NCBI RefSeq assembly: GCF_034653275.1 | Contig: NZ_JAYEES010000003.1 | Location: 372,001 to 436,000 of the forward strand | Length of the DNA stretch: 64,000 nucleotides | DNA from: Nitrospirillum sp034653275 | GTDB lineage: Bacteria > Pseudomonadota > Alphaproteobacteria > Azospirillales > Azospirillaceae | Reading direction: 5' to 3' | Shown: in pieces, positions 27,245 to 37,085 of the stretch | How the letters are laid out: each line of letters begins with the position of its first letter | Position numbering within the stretch: the first letter of the stretch is position 1 | Position numbers and translations under genes: made by a program | The notes under the pieces: generated by a model | Database searches by the model: none | Told to the model about the DNA's origin: nothing | The model's input: the letters and a program-made list of their open reading frames with translations, nothing else

Positions 27245-27384
27245 GGATTTCCTCGGCGGGGCTGGCGGCCGGCGAACGGTTTGGCCGTTTCGCATTATTT
27301 TTCGTCCGACTGTCGTTATCAAGCATACCCCGTTCCGCGGTATCGAATCCCCACTGCAAAGTTCCAGTGACGATGGTGAGAGAC

Positions 27385-28557
27385 ATGGACGGGACGCGGG
27401 TGGCGATCATCGGCGCGGGCCTGGGCGGCCTGTGCCTGGCGCAGGCGTTGACGCGCGCGGGTATCGACTGCGTTGTGTATGAGCGGGATGCGGCCTTGGA
27501 CAGCCGGTCCCAGGGTTATCGCCTGCGCATCGACGCGGACGGCGCCGATGCCCTGTCCCGCTGCCTGCCCCCCAACCTGTATGACCTGTTCCGGCGCACC
27601 TGCGCCGTACCCGCCCCGCGCACCCGCTTCCTGGATGGCCGGCTGGCGCCGGTGACGGGCCGGGCGCCAGCGGTATGGAGCGCGGCTGACGATGGCGCCC
27701 CGAGCCGGGAGACGGCCGGCGACCTGTGCGCCCACCGCCAGACCCTGCGGGAAATCCTGCTGATGGGCGTCGCGGACCGGGTGCGCTTCGGCGCGGCCTT
27801 CCAGGCGCTGGCCGTGGGTGCCGATGGCCGGGCCCATGTCGCCTTCGCCGACGGCACGTCGGTGCGCGCCGACCTGGTGGTGGCGGCCGATGGGGTCAAC
27901 TCCGCCGTCCGCCGCCAATTGTTGCCCCAGGCGGAGCCGTTGGACGTTGGCGCGGTGTGCCTCTACGGCCGTACCCCTTTGACGGCCCCGGTGCGGGCGG
28001 CGGTGGGTGACGACCTGTGCGCCGGCACCAGCGTGGTCTTCGCTGACGGTTATGCCGGCATCATCGAGCCCATGCTGTTCGACCCCACGGAGGGTGACCG
28101 GGGCGGGCTCAGCCCCGTGGACGACTATCTGTACTGGGCGCTGATCGGCCCCAGGACCCGGATGACGGGGCGCTTCCCGGGTGCCGCGCCGGCGGCGGTG
28201 GCGGACCATCTGGCGCGTGACTGGCATCCCCAGCTGCGGGGCCTGTTCCGGCATGCCGATCCCGGGGAGATGGCGCTGCTGCCGGTACGCAGCGCGCGGC
28301 TGGCCCGCACCTGGCCCTGCTGGACACCGGGGCCAATCACCTTCCTGGGCGACGCCATCCACGCCATGAGCCCCGCCGGCGGACTGGGCGCCAACGTCAC
28401 CCTGCGCGACGCCGCCGTGCTGGCGGCCAGCCTGTCCCGCGTCCCCTCCGTCACGGCGGCGGCACGGGAGTACGAGGCGGAGATGCGCACCCGCGCGGCC
28501 CGCGCCATCCACCTCTCGGAAGTGGGCGCCGCCGCTTTATTCGCGGACGTGTTTTGA
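27385..28557 (+). CDS. FAD-dependent monooxygenase
   Basis: About 390 aa, of the UbiH / aromatic hydroxylase class. The N-terminal dinucleotide fold is VAIIGAGLGGLCLAQALTRAG with a terminal acidic residue (VVYERD). The second FAD motif is VVAADGVNSAVRRQL (about 168), where the family has DG. The third is ITFLGDAIHAMSPAGGLGANVTLRDAAVLA (about 315). Substrate unknown. GGTGAG lies before ATG 27385; ATG 27373 is an alternative adding four residues. The divergent AraC gene suggests inducible expression, for a xenobiotic or antibiotic-like aromatic compound. Confidence 0.88.
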   Translation: MDGTRVAIIGAGLGGLCLAQALTRAGIDCVVYERDAALDSRSQGYRLRIDADGADALSRCLPPNLYDLFRRTCAVPAPRTRFLDGRLAPVTGRAPAVWSAADDGAPSRETAGDLCAHRQTLREILLMGVADRVRFGAAFQALAVGADGRAHVAFADGTSVRADLVVAADGVNSAVRRQLLPQAEPLDVGAVCLYGRTPLTAPVRAAVGDDLCAGTSVVFADGYAGIIEPMLFDPTEGDRGGLSPVDDYLYWALIGPRTRMTGRFPGAAPAAVADHLARDWHPQLRGLFRHADPGEMALLPVRSARLARTWPCWTPGPITFLGDAIHAMSPAGGLGANVTLRDAAVLAASLSRVPSVTAAAREYEAEMRTRAARAIHLSEVGAAALFADVF

Positions 28558-28576
28558 GAGGTTAGGCGCTTCATAC

Positions 28577-28705
28577 CAGCGGCACGAGCAAACTCGTGCC
28601 GCTGTAGGACGCGACCGCGTTCGCCGGAACTTTCCGGGGAGCGCAGCGGACTGGAAAGTGAGGAAGGCAAGCGGGCGGATGCCCGCGCCCGCCGCCTGAG
28701 GGCAC
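28577..28705 (+). repeat. Dispersed structured element, copy 4 of 4
   Basis: Starts 19 nt after the monooxygenase stop. P1: CAGCGGCACGAG / CTCGTGCCGCTG at 28577-28604. P2: GGACGC-GACC-GCGTTC at 28607-28622, with one G-T wobble. P3: ACTTTCC (28629-28635) with GGAAAGT (28653-28659). P4: GCGGGC-GGAT-GCCCGC at 28671-28686. Lies between convergent genes (monooxygenase and phoB). Confidence 0.88.
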
Positions 28706-28715
28706 CCTCAAATAC

Positions 28716-29420
28716 TCAAGCCGACTTCATGTCCAGGGCATAGCCGGCCGAGCGCACCGTGCGGATCATGTCCAGTTCGGTGTCCTCGTTCAGGGCCTTG
28801 CGCAGGCGGCGGATGTGCACGTCGACGGTGCGGGGTTCGACATAGACGTCATGGCCCCAGACGATGTCCAGCAGCTGCTCACGCGAGAACACGCGGCCCG
28901 GGTGCTGCATGAAGTGGCGCAGCAGGCGGAACTCGGTGGGCCCCAGGTGGATGTCGCGGCTGTTACGGCGCACGCGGTGGGCCGCCAGGTCCATGCTGAT
29001 GTCGCCGTAGCGCAGCAGTTCCTCGGCCAGCGAGGGCACCGCCCGGCGCAGCACGGCGCGGATGCGGGCCACCAGCTCGGTCGGGCTGAAGGGCTTGGAG
29101 ATATAGTCGTCGGCGCCGGAGTTCAGGCCGCGCACCTTGTCCGCCTCCTCGCCCCGGGCGGTCAGCATGATGATGGGGATTTCGCGGGTCTTGGGGTTGC
29201 GGCGCATCTGGCGGCAGACCTCCAGCCCGCTCATCAGCGGCAGCATCCAGTCCAGCAGCACCAGGTGCGGCGCCTGCTCGTCGGCCAGCAACAGGGCTTC
29301 CTCGCCGTCGCCGGCGGTCAGCACCCGGAAGCCTTCCTTCTCCAGGTTGTAGCTCAGCAGCGTGACGAGGTCGGCTTCATCCTCGACGATCAGAACCAAG
29401 GGCTTCAACGAGGCGTTCAT
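28716..29420 (-). CDS. phoB: Phosphate regulon response regulator
   Basis: OmpR-family DNA-binding response regulator activated by PhoR when phosphate is scarce. 234 aa. The receiver domain has the acidic pair IVEDEAD (Glu13/Asp14), phospho-acceptor Asp57 in LVLLDWMLPLMSG, Thr in MLTARGEE and Lys in DYISKPFS. The C-terminal winged helix includes LGPTEFRLLRHFMQHPGRVFSREQLLD and VDVHIRRLRKAL. It is the last gene of phoR-phoU-phoB on the minus strand; phoU lies 95 nt upstream. The Pho box before phoU suggests autoregulation. Confidence 0.95.
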   Translation of the reverse strand: MNASLKPLVLIVEDEADLVTLLSYNLEKEGFRVLTAGDGEEALLLADEQAPHLVLLDWMLPLMSGLEVCRQMRRNPKTREIPIIMLTARGEEADKVRGLNSGADDYISKPFSPTELVARIRAVLRRAVPSLAEELLRYGDISMDLAAHRVRRNSRDIHLGPTEFRLLRHFMQHPGRVFSREQLLDIVWGHDVYVEPRTVDVHIRRLRKALNEDTELDMIRTVRSAGYALDMKSA

Positions 29421-29515
29421 GGGGTGTCCCTAAAACTGGCTGTCCCGGGTCGGGGTAAGCGGTGGCGACTCTAATCGTTTACAGGCCCGGGCGTGCAGGG
29501 GGCCGGGGAAAGGGC

Positions 29516-30280
29516 TCACAAATCGTCCACGGCGTCGGCGCCGTGCAGGCCGCTGCCATGCAGGTCAACATCGGCCGAGGGGCCGACGAGGAAGCTGGAC
29601 TGGTCATGCTTGGGCCGGTCGGAGGTCAGCGTCTGGCCCAGCACCAGGAAATGAATGGTTTCCGCGATGTTGGTGGCGTGGTCGCCCGCCCGCTCCAGAT
29701 TCTTGGCGATGAACAGCAGGTGGGTGCAAGGGGTGATGTTGCGCGGGTCTTCCATCATGTAGGTCAGCACCTCGCGGAACAGGCTGGTGTACAGGTCGTC
29801 CAGCTCCTCATCCCGGTTCCAGGCGTCGATGGCCTTGCCCACGTCGCGGTCGATATAGGCGTCCAGCACGTCCTTCAGCATGCTTTCCACCAGCTTGCCC
29901 ATGCGCGGGATGGCGCTGACGGGCCGCACGGCGGGCAGCTTGGCCAGCGCCATGCTGCGCTTGGCGATGTTGGCGGCATAGTCGCCGGTGCGTTCCAGGT
30001 CGGCGGAAATCTTCAAGGCGGCCAGGATTTCGCGCAGATCGCTGCCCACGGGCTGGCGCAGGGCCAGCATGCGCACGGCCTCCTGCTCGATGCCCCGTTC
30101 ATAGTCGTCCAGCTGGTGGTCGGCCTGCATCACCCGGGCGGCCAGATCCACGTCGCGGCGCACCACCGCCTGGACGGCGCCATCCACCTGGGCCTCGGCC
30201 ACGCCACCCATCTGGGTGATCAGGTTGGACAGGCGCTGCAGCTGCTGCTCGAACGACTTAACCGTATGCTCGGCCGGCAT
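29516..30280 (-). CDS. phoU: Phosphate transport/signalling regulator PhoU (first copy)
   Basis: About 254 aa; ATG 30280 matches the family start MPAEHTVKSFEQQLQRL. PhoU damps PhoR kinase signalling in high phosphate by linking PstB and PhoR. Two three-helix PhoU repeats are visible, each with the metal-binding E/D-x-x-x-D motif: LERTGDYAANIAKRS (about 90) and LERAGDHATNIAET (about 195). It lies between phoR and phoB; no pst transporter genes are adjacent. A Pho box is 113-141 bp upstream of its start. A second PhoU is encoded at 47.5 kb. Confidence 0.94.
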   Translation of the reverse strand: MPAEHTVKSFEQQLQRLSNLITQMGGVAEAQVDGAVQAVVRRDVDLAARVMQADHQLDDYERGIEQEAVRMLALRQPVGSDLREILAALKISADLERTGDYAANIAKRSMALAKLPAVRPVSAIPRMGKLVESMLKDVLDAYIDRDVGKAIDAWNRDEELDDLYTSLFREVLTYMMEDPRNITPCTHLLFIAKNLERAGDHATNIAETIHFLVLGQTLTSDRPKHDQSSFLVGPSADVDLHGSGLHGADAVDDL

Positions 30281-30392
30281 TCTCTTACCACCCCACCCCC
30301 GGCGGTCCTGGCCGGGGCATGAAAAACGGCGGCCGGCGGGACACGTCGCCGGTCGGGCAGGGTGGACCATAACGACAGGTCGCTATGGAATT

Positions 30393-30421
30393 GCTACAGA
30401 TAAGCGACAGTTTTATGACGG
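30393..30421 (-). promoter_or_regulatory. Pho box upstream of phoU-phoB
   Basis: On the minus strand three 7-mers lie at exact 11-bp spacing: CCGTCAT, CTGTCGC and CTGTAGC, separated by the AT-rich 4-mers AAAA and TTAT. This matches the PhoB consensus of CTGTCAT-like direct repeats with 4-bp AT spacers. It predicts PhoB-activated transcription of phoU and phoB. Confidence 0.8.
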
Positions 30422-30459
30422 TGCGTCCGGGCGCGCCGTTCCTCGAAAGGCACGTTACC

Positions 30460-32028
30460 TCAGTGGCTTATCTCATACGGGCGTAGCGCCACCACGGGCC
30501 TGACCGGCGCGGCCCCGCCGTCATGCGGCGCCCCGGCCGCTTTCCTGTGACAGATTCTGGGCAGATTGGGGTACGGGCTTTTCCGCCTTCTCCCCGTTTT
30601 CTCCACACCGGGCAGGTGCACGGTGAAGGTGCTGCCCTTGCCCACCTCGCTGTCGATGGTCAGCCGGCCGCGGTGGCGGTTCACGATATGCTTCACGATG
30701 GCCAGGCCCAGGCCGGTGCCGCCCAGGGCGCGGCTGCGGGCGGCGTCCACGCGGTAGAAGCGCTCGGTCAGGCGGGGCAGATGGGTGCGGGCGATGCCCT
30801 CGCCCTTGTCGGTCACCGACACCTTGATGCCGGCCACCTTCTGCGGCGCCTGGCGGGCGCGGATGCCGGTGGCACCCGGCGCCGGCGGCGCCTCCGCCCG
30901 TTCCAGCGACACCACCACGTCGGTCTGCTCGCGCCCGTACTTGATGGCGTTGTCGATCAGGTTCTGGAACACCTGGGCCAACTGATCCTCATCGCCCTGC
31001 ACGCGCGGCAGGTCCTCGCCGCCCTGGACACGGATGGTGATCTTGCGCGCCGCCGCCTTCAGCTCCAGCATGGCGACCACGCTCTGCACCAGTTGGGCGA
31101 CGTTGGCCTCCCCCGTGGGGTGGGTGTGCTCGTCAAGCTCGATGCGCGACAGGGACAAGAGGTCCATGACCAGGCGCGACATGCGGCCGGCCTGCTCCTG
31201 CATGATGGCCAGGAAGCGGTCGCGGGCGTCGGCGTCGTCGCGGGCGGGGCCGCGCAAGGTCTCGATGAAGCCCACCAGGGTGGACAGCGGCGTGCGCAGC
31301 TCATGGCTGGCATTGGCCACGAAGTCGGCGCGCATCTGTTCCGACCGCTTGATGGCGGTGATGTCGTGCAGGGTGACGATGGCGGTGATCTCGTGCTGCG
31401 GCGCGCCGTCCTCCGCCGCCGGGCGGAAGGGCGTCACCCGCACCTCCAGCACGCGCTCCACCGGCAGGGGCAGGGTGAATTCCACCCGCCGGCTGTCGCC
31501 GCCGGCCAGCACGGCGTCCACCGCCGCCAGGACGTCGGGGTTGCGCACGCTGACCGCGAGGTCACGGCTCAGCATGCGGTCGCCGAACAGGGCGCGGGCG
31601 GCGCTGTTGGCGCGGCTCACCTTGCGCTTGTCGTCCACCAGCATCAGCGGGTCGTGCAGGGCCTCCACCACCGCCTCGTCGGCGGCCAGGCGGTGCTCGA
31701 TCTCATCGCGGTGGCGCAGCCAGTTCTGGTGCAGCTGGGCGATGTCCTCCAGCAGGGCGGCGCCGGTCAGGGTGCGGGCCTGGGGCGGGGGCAGGAACGT
31801 GCGGCGGTCCCGCACCTGGTCCAGATAGGCGGCGATCAGCCGGCTGTCGCGCAACACCAGATGGCGGGCCACGGCGGTCACGGCGGCCACCAGGGCGAAC
31901 GCCGCCAGCGCCAGCAGGATGTTGAGCCGTCCGGCGATCACCAGCGCGCCCAGCAACGCCGCCGTCGGCGCCAGCATCAGCACGGCGATGGCGACAAAAC
32001 GATCTGGACGCGTTTCCAAACGACTCAT
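30460..32028 (-). CDS. phoR: Phosphate regulon sensor histidine kinase PhoR
   Basis: 522 aa as read. Two transmembrane helices near the N-terminus (about 12-30 and 36-52), a PAS-like domain (about 115-220), the HisKA phosphorylation site VANASHELRTPLSTLVGF (near 245), and an HATPase domain with NLIDNAIKYG (N box), DKGEGIA (G1) and GGTGLGLAIVKHI (G2). The C-terminal 45 residues after HLPGVEKTG are rich in AGA/AGG arginine codons and unlike PhoR. One extra base near 30591-30600 would instead give a short tail and a stop at about 30522, so this end may be frameshifted. Heads the phoR-phoU-phoB group. Confidence 0.92.
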   Translation of the reverse strand: MSRLETRPDRFVAIAVLMLAPTAALLGALVIAGRLNILLALAAFALVAAVTAVARHLVLRDSRLIAAYLDQVRDRRTFLPPPQARTLTGAALLEDIAQLHQNWLRHRDEIEHRLAADEAVVEALHDPLMLVDDKRKVSRANSAARALFGDRMLSRDLAVSVRNPDVLAAVDAVLAGGDSRRVEFTLPLPVERVLEVRVTPFRPAAEDGAPQHEITAIVTLHDITAIKRSEQMRADFVANASHELRTPLSTLVGFIETLRGPARDDADARDRFLAIMQEQAGRMSRLVMDLLSLSRIELDEHTHPTGEANVAQLVQSVVAMLELKAAARKITIRVQGGEDLPRVQGDEDQLAQVFQNLIDNAIKYGREQTDVVVSLERAEAPPAPGATGIRARQAPQKVAGIKVSVTDKGEGIARTHLPRLTERFYRVDAARSRALGGTGLGLAIVKHIVNRHRGRLTIDSEVGKGSTFTVHLPGVEKTGRRRKSPYPNLPRICHRKAAGAPHDGGAAPVRPVVALRPYEISH

Positions 32029-32198
32029 CTCCCAAACCCACCCATGCTGGTTCCCGCGACTCGGCCAAAACAGGCCAGGTCAAAAGTGCGCCTTCCCGTT
32101 CATTGCACCGAACATAGCGCAGGAATGGCGCCCGGAACCCACGTCATGGAAGTTTAATCCCGGGACAGGCGGCGGACCAATCCCGCTTCATAAGAAAA

Positions 32199-32240
32199 GG
32201 CCGCGACCTATGGGGATGCCCCCGCCGGCCGCGGCCCGTT
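32199..32240. terminator. Bidirectional terminator between phoR and maeB
   Basis: GGCCGCG (32199-32205) pairs with CGCGGCC (32230-32236). A T-rich tract flanks each side: TTTTCTTAT when read for maeB on the minus strand, CGTTTTTAC on the plus strand. It ends maeB transcription. Confidence 0.8.
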
Positions 32241-32318
32241 TTTACTTGAACCCCGCCGCCGGCCATGACCGGCGGCGGGCGGATACTGGATACGCTTTTC
32301 CGCGTCCGCCCCGGGATG

Positions 32319-34604
<2,286 letters not shown>

Positions 34605-34734
34605 ACGTTCTCTCTCCACCGCGTTTACGGGCTGGTCTTCGCCGGCCCTTCGAGTGCCGGGCCGGTCGGTGCCGGCCCTTGTGATTATTGCGCGCGATGG
34701 TAGCTGAGCGATCCGGGCGGGGTCACGGGCAAAT

Positions 34735-34892
34735 CCGCCCCCGACCTCTGTTCCGCGGGCGGGGCTGCAATCGCGGTAGGTCGGGGGCGGCGCCGGGATG
34801 CGTGCGGGGGCGCGCATCCGCATGGTCCCGCCCAATCGGGGCTGGCGGGACCGGGCGTCGCGGGGGCGGCGGTTTGGGGCAGGACCGCCCCC
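34735..34892. other. Four consecutive hairpins between maeB and the sigma-factor gene
   Basis: Four inverted repeats follow one another without overlap. They are CCGCCCCCGACCT (34735-34747) with AGGTCGGGGGCGG (34778-34790); GGATGCG (34796-34802) with CGCATCC (34813-34819); GGTCCCGCC (34824-34832) with GGCGGGACC (34844-34852); GGGGGCGG (34862-34869) with CCGCCCCC (34885-34892). They occupy the divergent promoter region of maeB and the ECF sigma gene. Could be a structured RNA or leader; no match that I know. Confidence 0.7.
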
Positions 34893-35051
34893 GTGACAGT
34901 CCTTTTACGGCCGCCGACCTTGGATCCCGTCTGCGGCCCGCCCAGATTTTATCTGGTACCCTCGCCGACAGGGCATTGCCCATGGCCCGTATAAGGGGTC
35001 ATGTATGCTCTTCGCGACATAGACGTCCCGGGTCACTCTTCAGGGGAACTG

Positions 35052-35711
35052 ATGGACGAATCTGTCCAGCCGCAGCCGCGCGCGGGCACGGCTTCGGCTT
35101 CCGCCGCCGCCCCGTACGCGGGCAACCCGGCCGGCACCTTGACGGGGCCGGGGCCGGAGCCAGGTGACGACGCCCTGCTGGCCCGCATCGCCCAGGGGGA
35201 CCGGCAGGCCTTCGCCCTGCTGGCCGCCCGCCACGCGCCCAAGGCCATGAAACTGGCCCAGCGCGTCCTGGGCAACGCGGCCGACGCCGACGAGGTGGTG
35301 CAGGAGGCCATGCTGCGGGTGTGGACGGGGGCCAAGAACTGGATCCCCGACGGCCGCGCCCGCTTCTCCACCTGGCTGCACCGGGTGGTGGTGAACTTGT
35401 GTGTGGACCGGCGCCGGCGTCCCGCCTTCGCCGGCTTGGAAGGAATACCGGAGCCGCCCGACCCGACGCCATCCGCGGTGAATGTGATGGCGCGGCAACA
35501 GACGGCCAAATTGGTGTCGCAGGCCTTGGCGGAGCTGCCGGAACGGCAGCGGTTGGCCGTCACGCTCTGCTATTACGAGGAGCGCAGCGCCGCCGACGCC
35601 GCGCAGATCCTGTCCCTGTCTGTTTCGGCGGTCGAGTCGCTGTTGGCCCGGGCCCGGCGCGCGTTGCGGGCGCGCCTGTCCGGTGTGGTTCAGGATACGG
35701 GTGAGGTCTAG
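35052..35711 (+). CDS. ECF-type RNA polymerase sigma factor
   Basis: About 219 aa. Region 2 is DRQAFALLAARHAPKAMKLAQRVLGNAADADEVVQEAMLRVW, with FSTWLHRVVVNLCVDRRRR completing 2.4. Region 4 is LAELPERQRLAVTLCYYEERSAADAAQILSLSVSAVESLLARARRALRARL. A Pro/Ala-rich N-terminal extension of about 40 residues precedes region 2. AGGGGA five bases before ATG 35052 supports that start; ATG 35001 would add 17 residues. Next comes a putative anti-sigma and a CnrX-like sensor, so this probably answers an envelope or metal signal. Confidence 0.92.
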   Translation: MDESVQPQPRAGTASASAAAPYAGNPAGTLTGPGPEPGDDALLARIAQGDRQAFALLAARHAPKAMKLAQRVLGNAADADEVVQEAMLRVWTGAKNWIPDGRARFSTWLHRVVVNLCVDRRRRPAFAGLEGIPEPPDPTPSAVNVMARQQTAKLVSQALAELPERQRLAVTLCYYEERSAADAAQILSLSVSAVESLLARARRALRARLSGVVQDTGEV

Positions 35712-35721
35712 GGGGTTGGTC

Positions 35722-36297
35722 ATGGCTGACAGGGAATGGTCCACGCTCGACGTGGAGGATATCGCGGCATTGACGGCCGTGTACGGCGGCAACCCCGCCC
35801 GCTGGCCGGCGGATCGGCGCGCCGCGGCGGTGCGCGCGCTGGCCACGGACGGCGCCGCGCATGAGCTGGTGGTGAACGAGGCGCGGCTGGACGCCCTCTT
35901 GTCCATGGTGGCGGAGCCTGAGATTTCCGCCGCCCGGGTGGACAGCGTGGTGGCCGGCGCGCTTGCTCGCTTGGACGAGTCTCGGCTGGGCGCGGTGACC
36001 GCGCCGGCGGCCAAGGCCGCGCCGCGCAAGCTGGACACCTTCCTGCCCTCGCCCTTCGACGTGGTGCGCACGGCCCTGTCCTGGCTCAGCGTGCGGGCGC
36101 CGCAGGCCGGGTGGTTGGCGGGCGCCACGGTGGCCGGTATCCTGGTGGGCGTCATGACCATGCCGTCCGCCACGCTGCCCATCACCGAGACCACGAAGGC
36201 CCAGGCCGGGGCGACGGTGGAGACGGCTCAGGCCGACGTCACGGACATGCCCAGCCTGCTGTTCACCTCCTACACCGTGGAGACCCACGCCCAATGA
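35722..36297 (+). CDS. Putative membrane anti-sigma factor
   Basis: 191 aa, 10 nt after the sigma gene. The cytoplasmic N-terminal region (about 1-120) contains repeated short helices (LTAVYGGNPARWPADRRAAAVRAL) and is predicted to hold the sigma factor. One transmembrane helix (GWLAGATVAGILVGVMTM, about 130-150) leads to a short periplasmic tail ending in a segment rich in Thr and Ala. No ZAS zinc motif is seen. It overlaps the next gene by four bases (ATGA). Identity comes from position, topology and size rather than sequence family. Confidence 0.72.
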   Translation: MADREWSTLDVEDIAALTAVYGGNPARWPADRRAAAVRALATDGAAHELVVNEARLDALLSMVAEPEISAARVDSVVAGALARLDESRLGAVTAPAAKAAPRKLDTFLPSPFDVVRTALSWLSVRAPQAGWLAGATVAGILVGVMTMPSATLPITETTKAQAGATVETAQADVTDMPSLLFTSYTVETHAQ

Positions 36298-37043
36298 GTG
36301 TGTTTTCCAGCCGGTGGCGTGGGCCCCTGCTCATCGCGTCGGTCGGTGTGAACCTGTTCCTGGCCGGCACCTTCGTCCCGCATCTTTTGCGGCACCATGA
36401 GGTGGGGCCGGAGCATGGGCCGGCGCCCGGCCTGAACTACCGGCCGCGTCCGCTGTCCGACATCCTGCCGCCGGCGGATGCCGAACTGCTGCAGAAGGCC
36501 ATGGCGCCCGACCGCGCCGATTTCCAGGCGCTGGAGAAGCAGGCCCGGGAAAGCTGGGCCGAGATCCAGCCCTTGCTGGCGACCGCCCCCTTCGACGCCC
36601 AGGCCTTCGCCGCCGCCTTGAGCAAGGTGGCGGACAGCCGGCGCGCCTTCGAGGCGTCGCGCCAGGCGGCCTTGGTCGACGCCTTGTCGCGGATGTCGCC
36701 GGAAGGCCGCAAGAAGCTGTCGGAGATGAAGGCCCCCTTCATCCTGGGCGGCATGCACGGCCCCCGTCCGGACGGGCGAGGGCCGGATGGGCGCGGCCCT
36801 GACGGCCGGGGTCCCGATGGACACGGCCCCGATGGGCGCGGCCCCGATGGACACGGATGGCCGGACGGCCGCTTCGACCGTCCGCCTTTCCCCGAGGGCC
36901 CGCCCCCGCCGCCCGATGAGGGCCCGGATGGGCCTGGCCCGGCGGGCGGCCCGGCCGCCAATCCAGCGGTCACACCGCGCAACGACGGCGGTATTCCCCT
37001 GACGCCGCGCGCCCCCACCGCGACCCCGGTGACCCCGCACTGA
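36294..37043 (+). CDS. Periplasmic metal-sensor-like protein (CnrX/ZraP type) with GPDGR repeats
   Basis: 249 aa. An uncleaved N-terminal helix (LLIASVGVNLFLAGTFV) is followed by a His-bearing stretch (HLLRHHEVGPEHG), then a helical core (about 60-145) with LEKQARESWAEIQPLL and MSPEGRKKLSEMK, like the four-helix hairpin of CnrX/Spy/ZraP periplasmic proteins. The C-terminal third contains seven near-tandem GPDGR/GPDGH units (about 155-190) and a Pro-rich tail. Histidines in the repeat could bind metal. Third gene of the sigma/anti-sigma trio. Confidence 0.8.
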   Translation: MSVFSSRWRGPLLIASVGVNLFLAGTFVPHLLRHHEVGPEHGPAPGLNYRPRPLSDILPPADAELLQKAMAPDRADFQALEKQARESWAEIQPLLATAPFDAQAFAAALSKVADSRRAFEASRQAALVDALSRMSPEGRKKLSEMKAPFILGGMHGPRPDGRGPDGRGPDGRGPDGHGPDGRGPDGHGWPDGRFDRPPFPEGPPPPPDEGPDGPGPAGGPAANPAVTPRNDGGIPLTPRAPTATPVTPH

Positions 37044-37047
37044 CATG

Positions 37048-37081
37048 CGCGGCCTTTGATCGCGATCGGTCAAAGGCCGCG
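37048..37081. terminator. Hairpin between convergent genes
   Basis: CGCGGCCTTTGA (37048-37059) and TCAAAGGCCGCG (37070-37081) form a perfect 12-bp stem with a 10-nt loop, between the ends of the metal-sensor gene and the convergent histidine kinase. It has no T-tract, so it may be a stop or 3'-end stability element. Confidence 0.6.
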
Positions 37082-37085
37082 TTGG

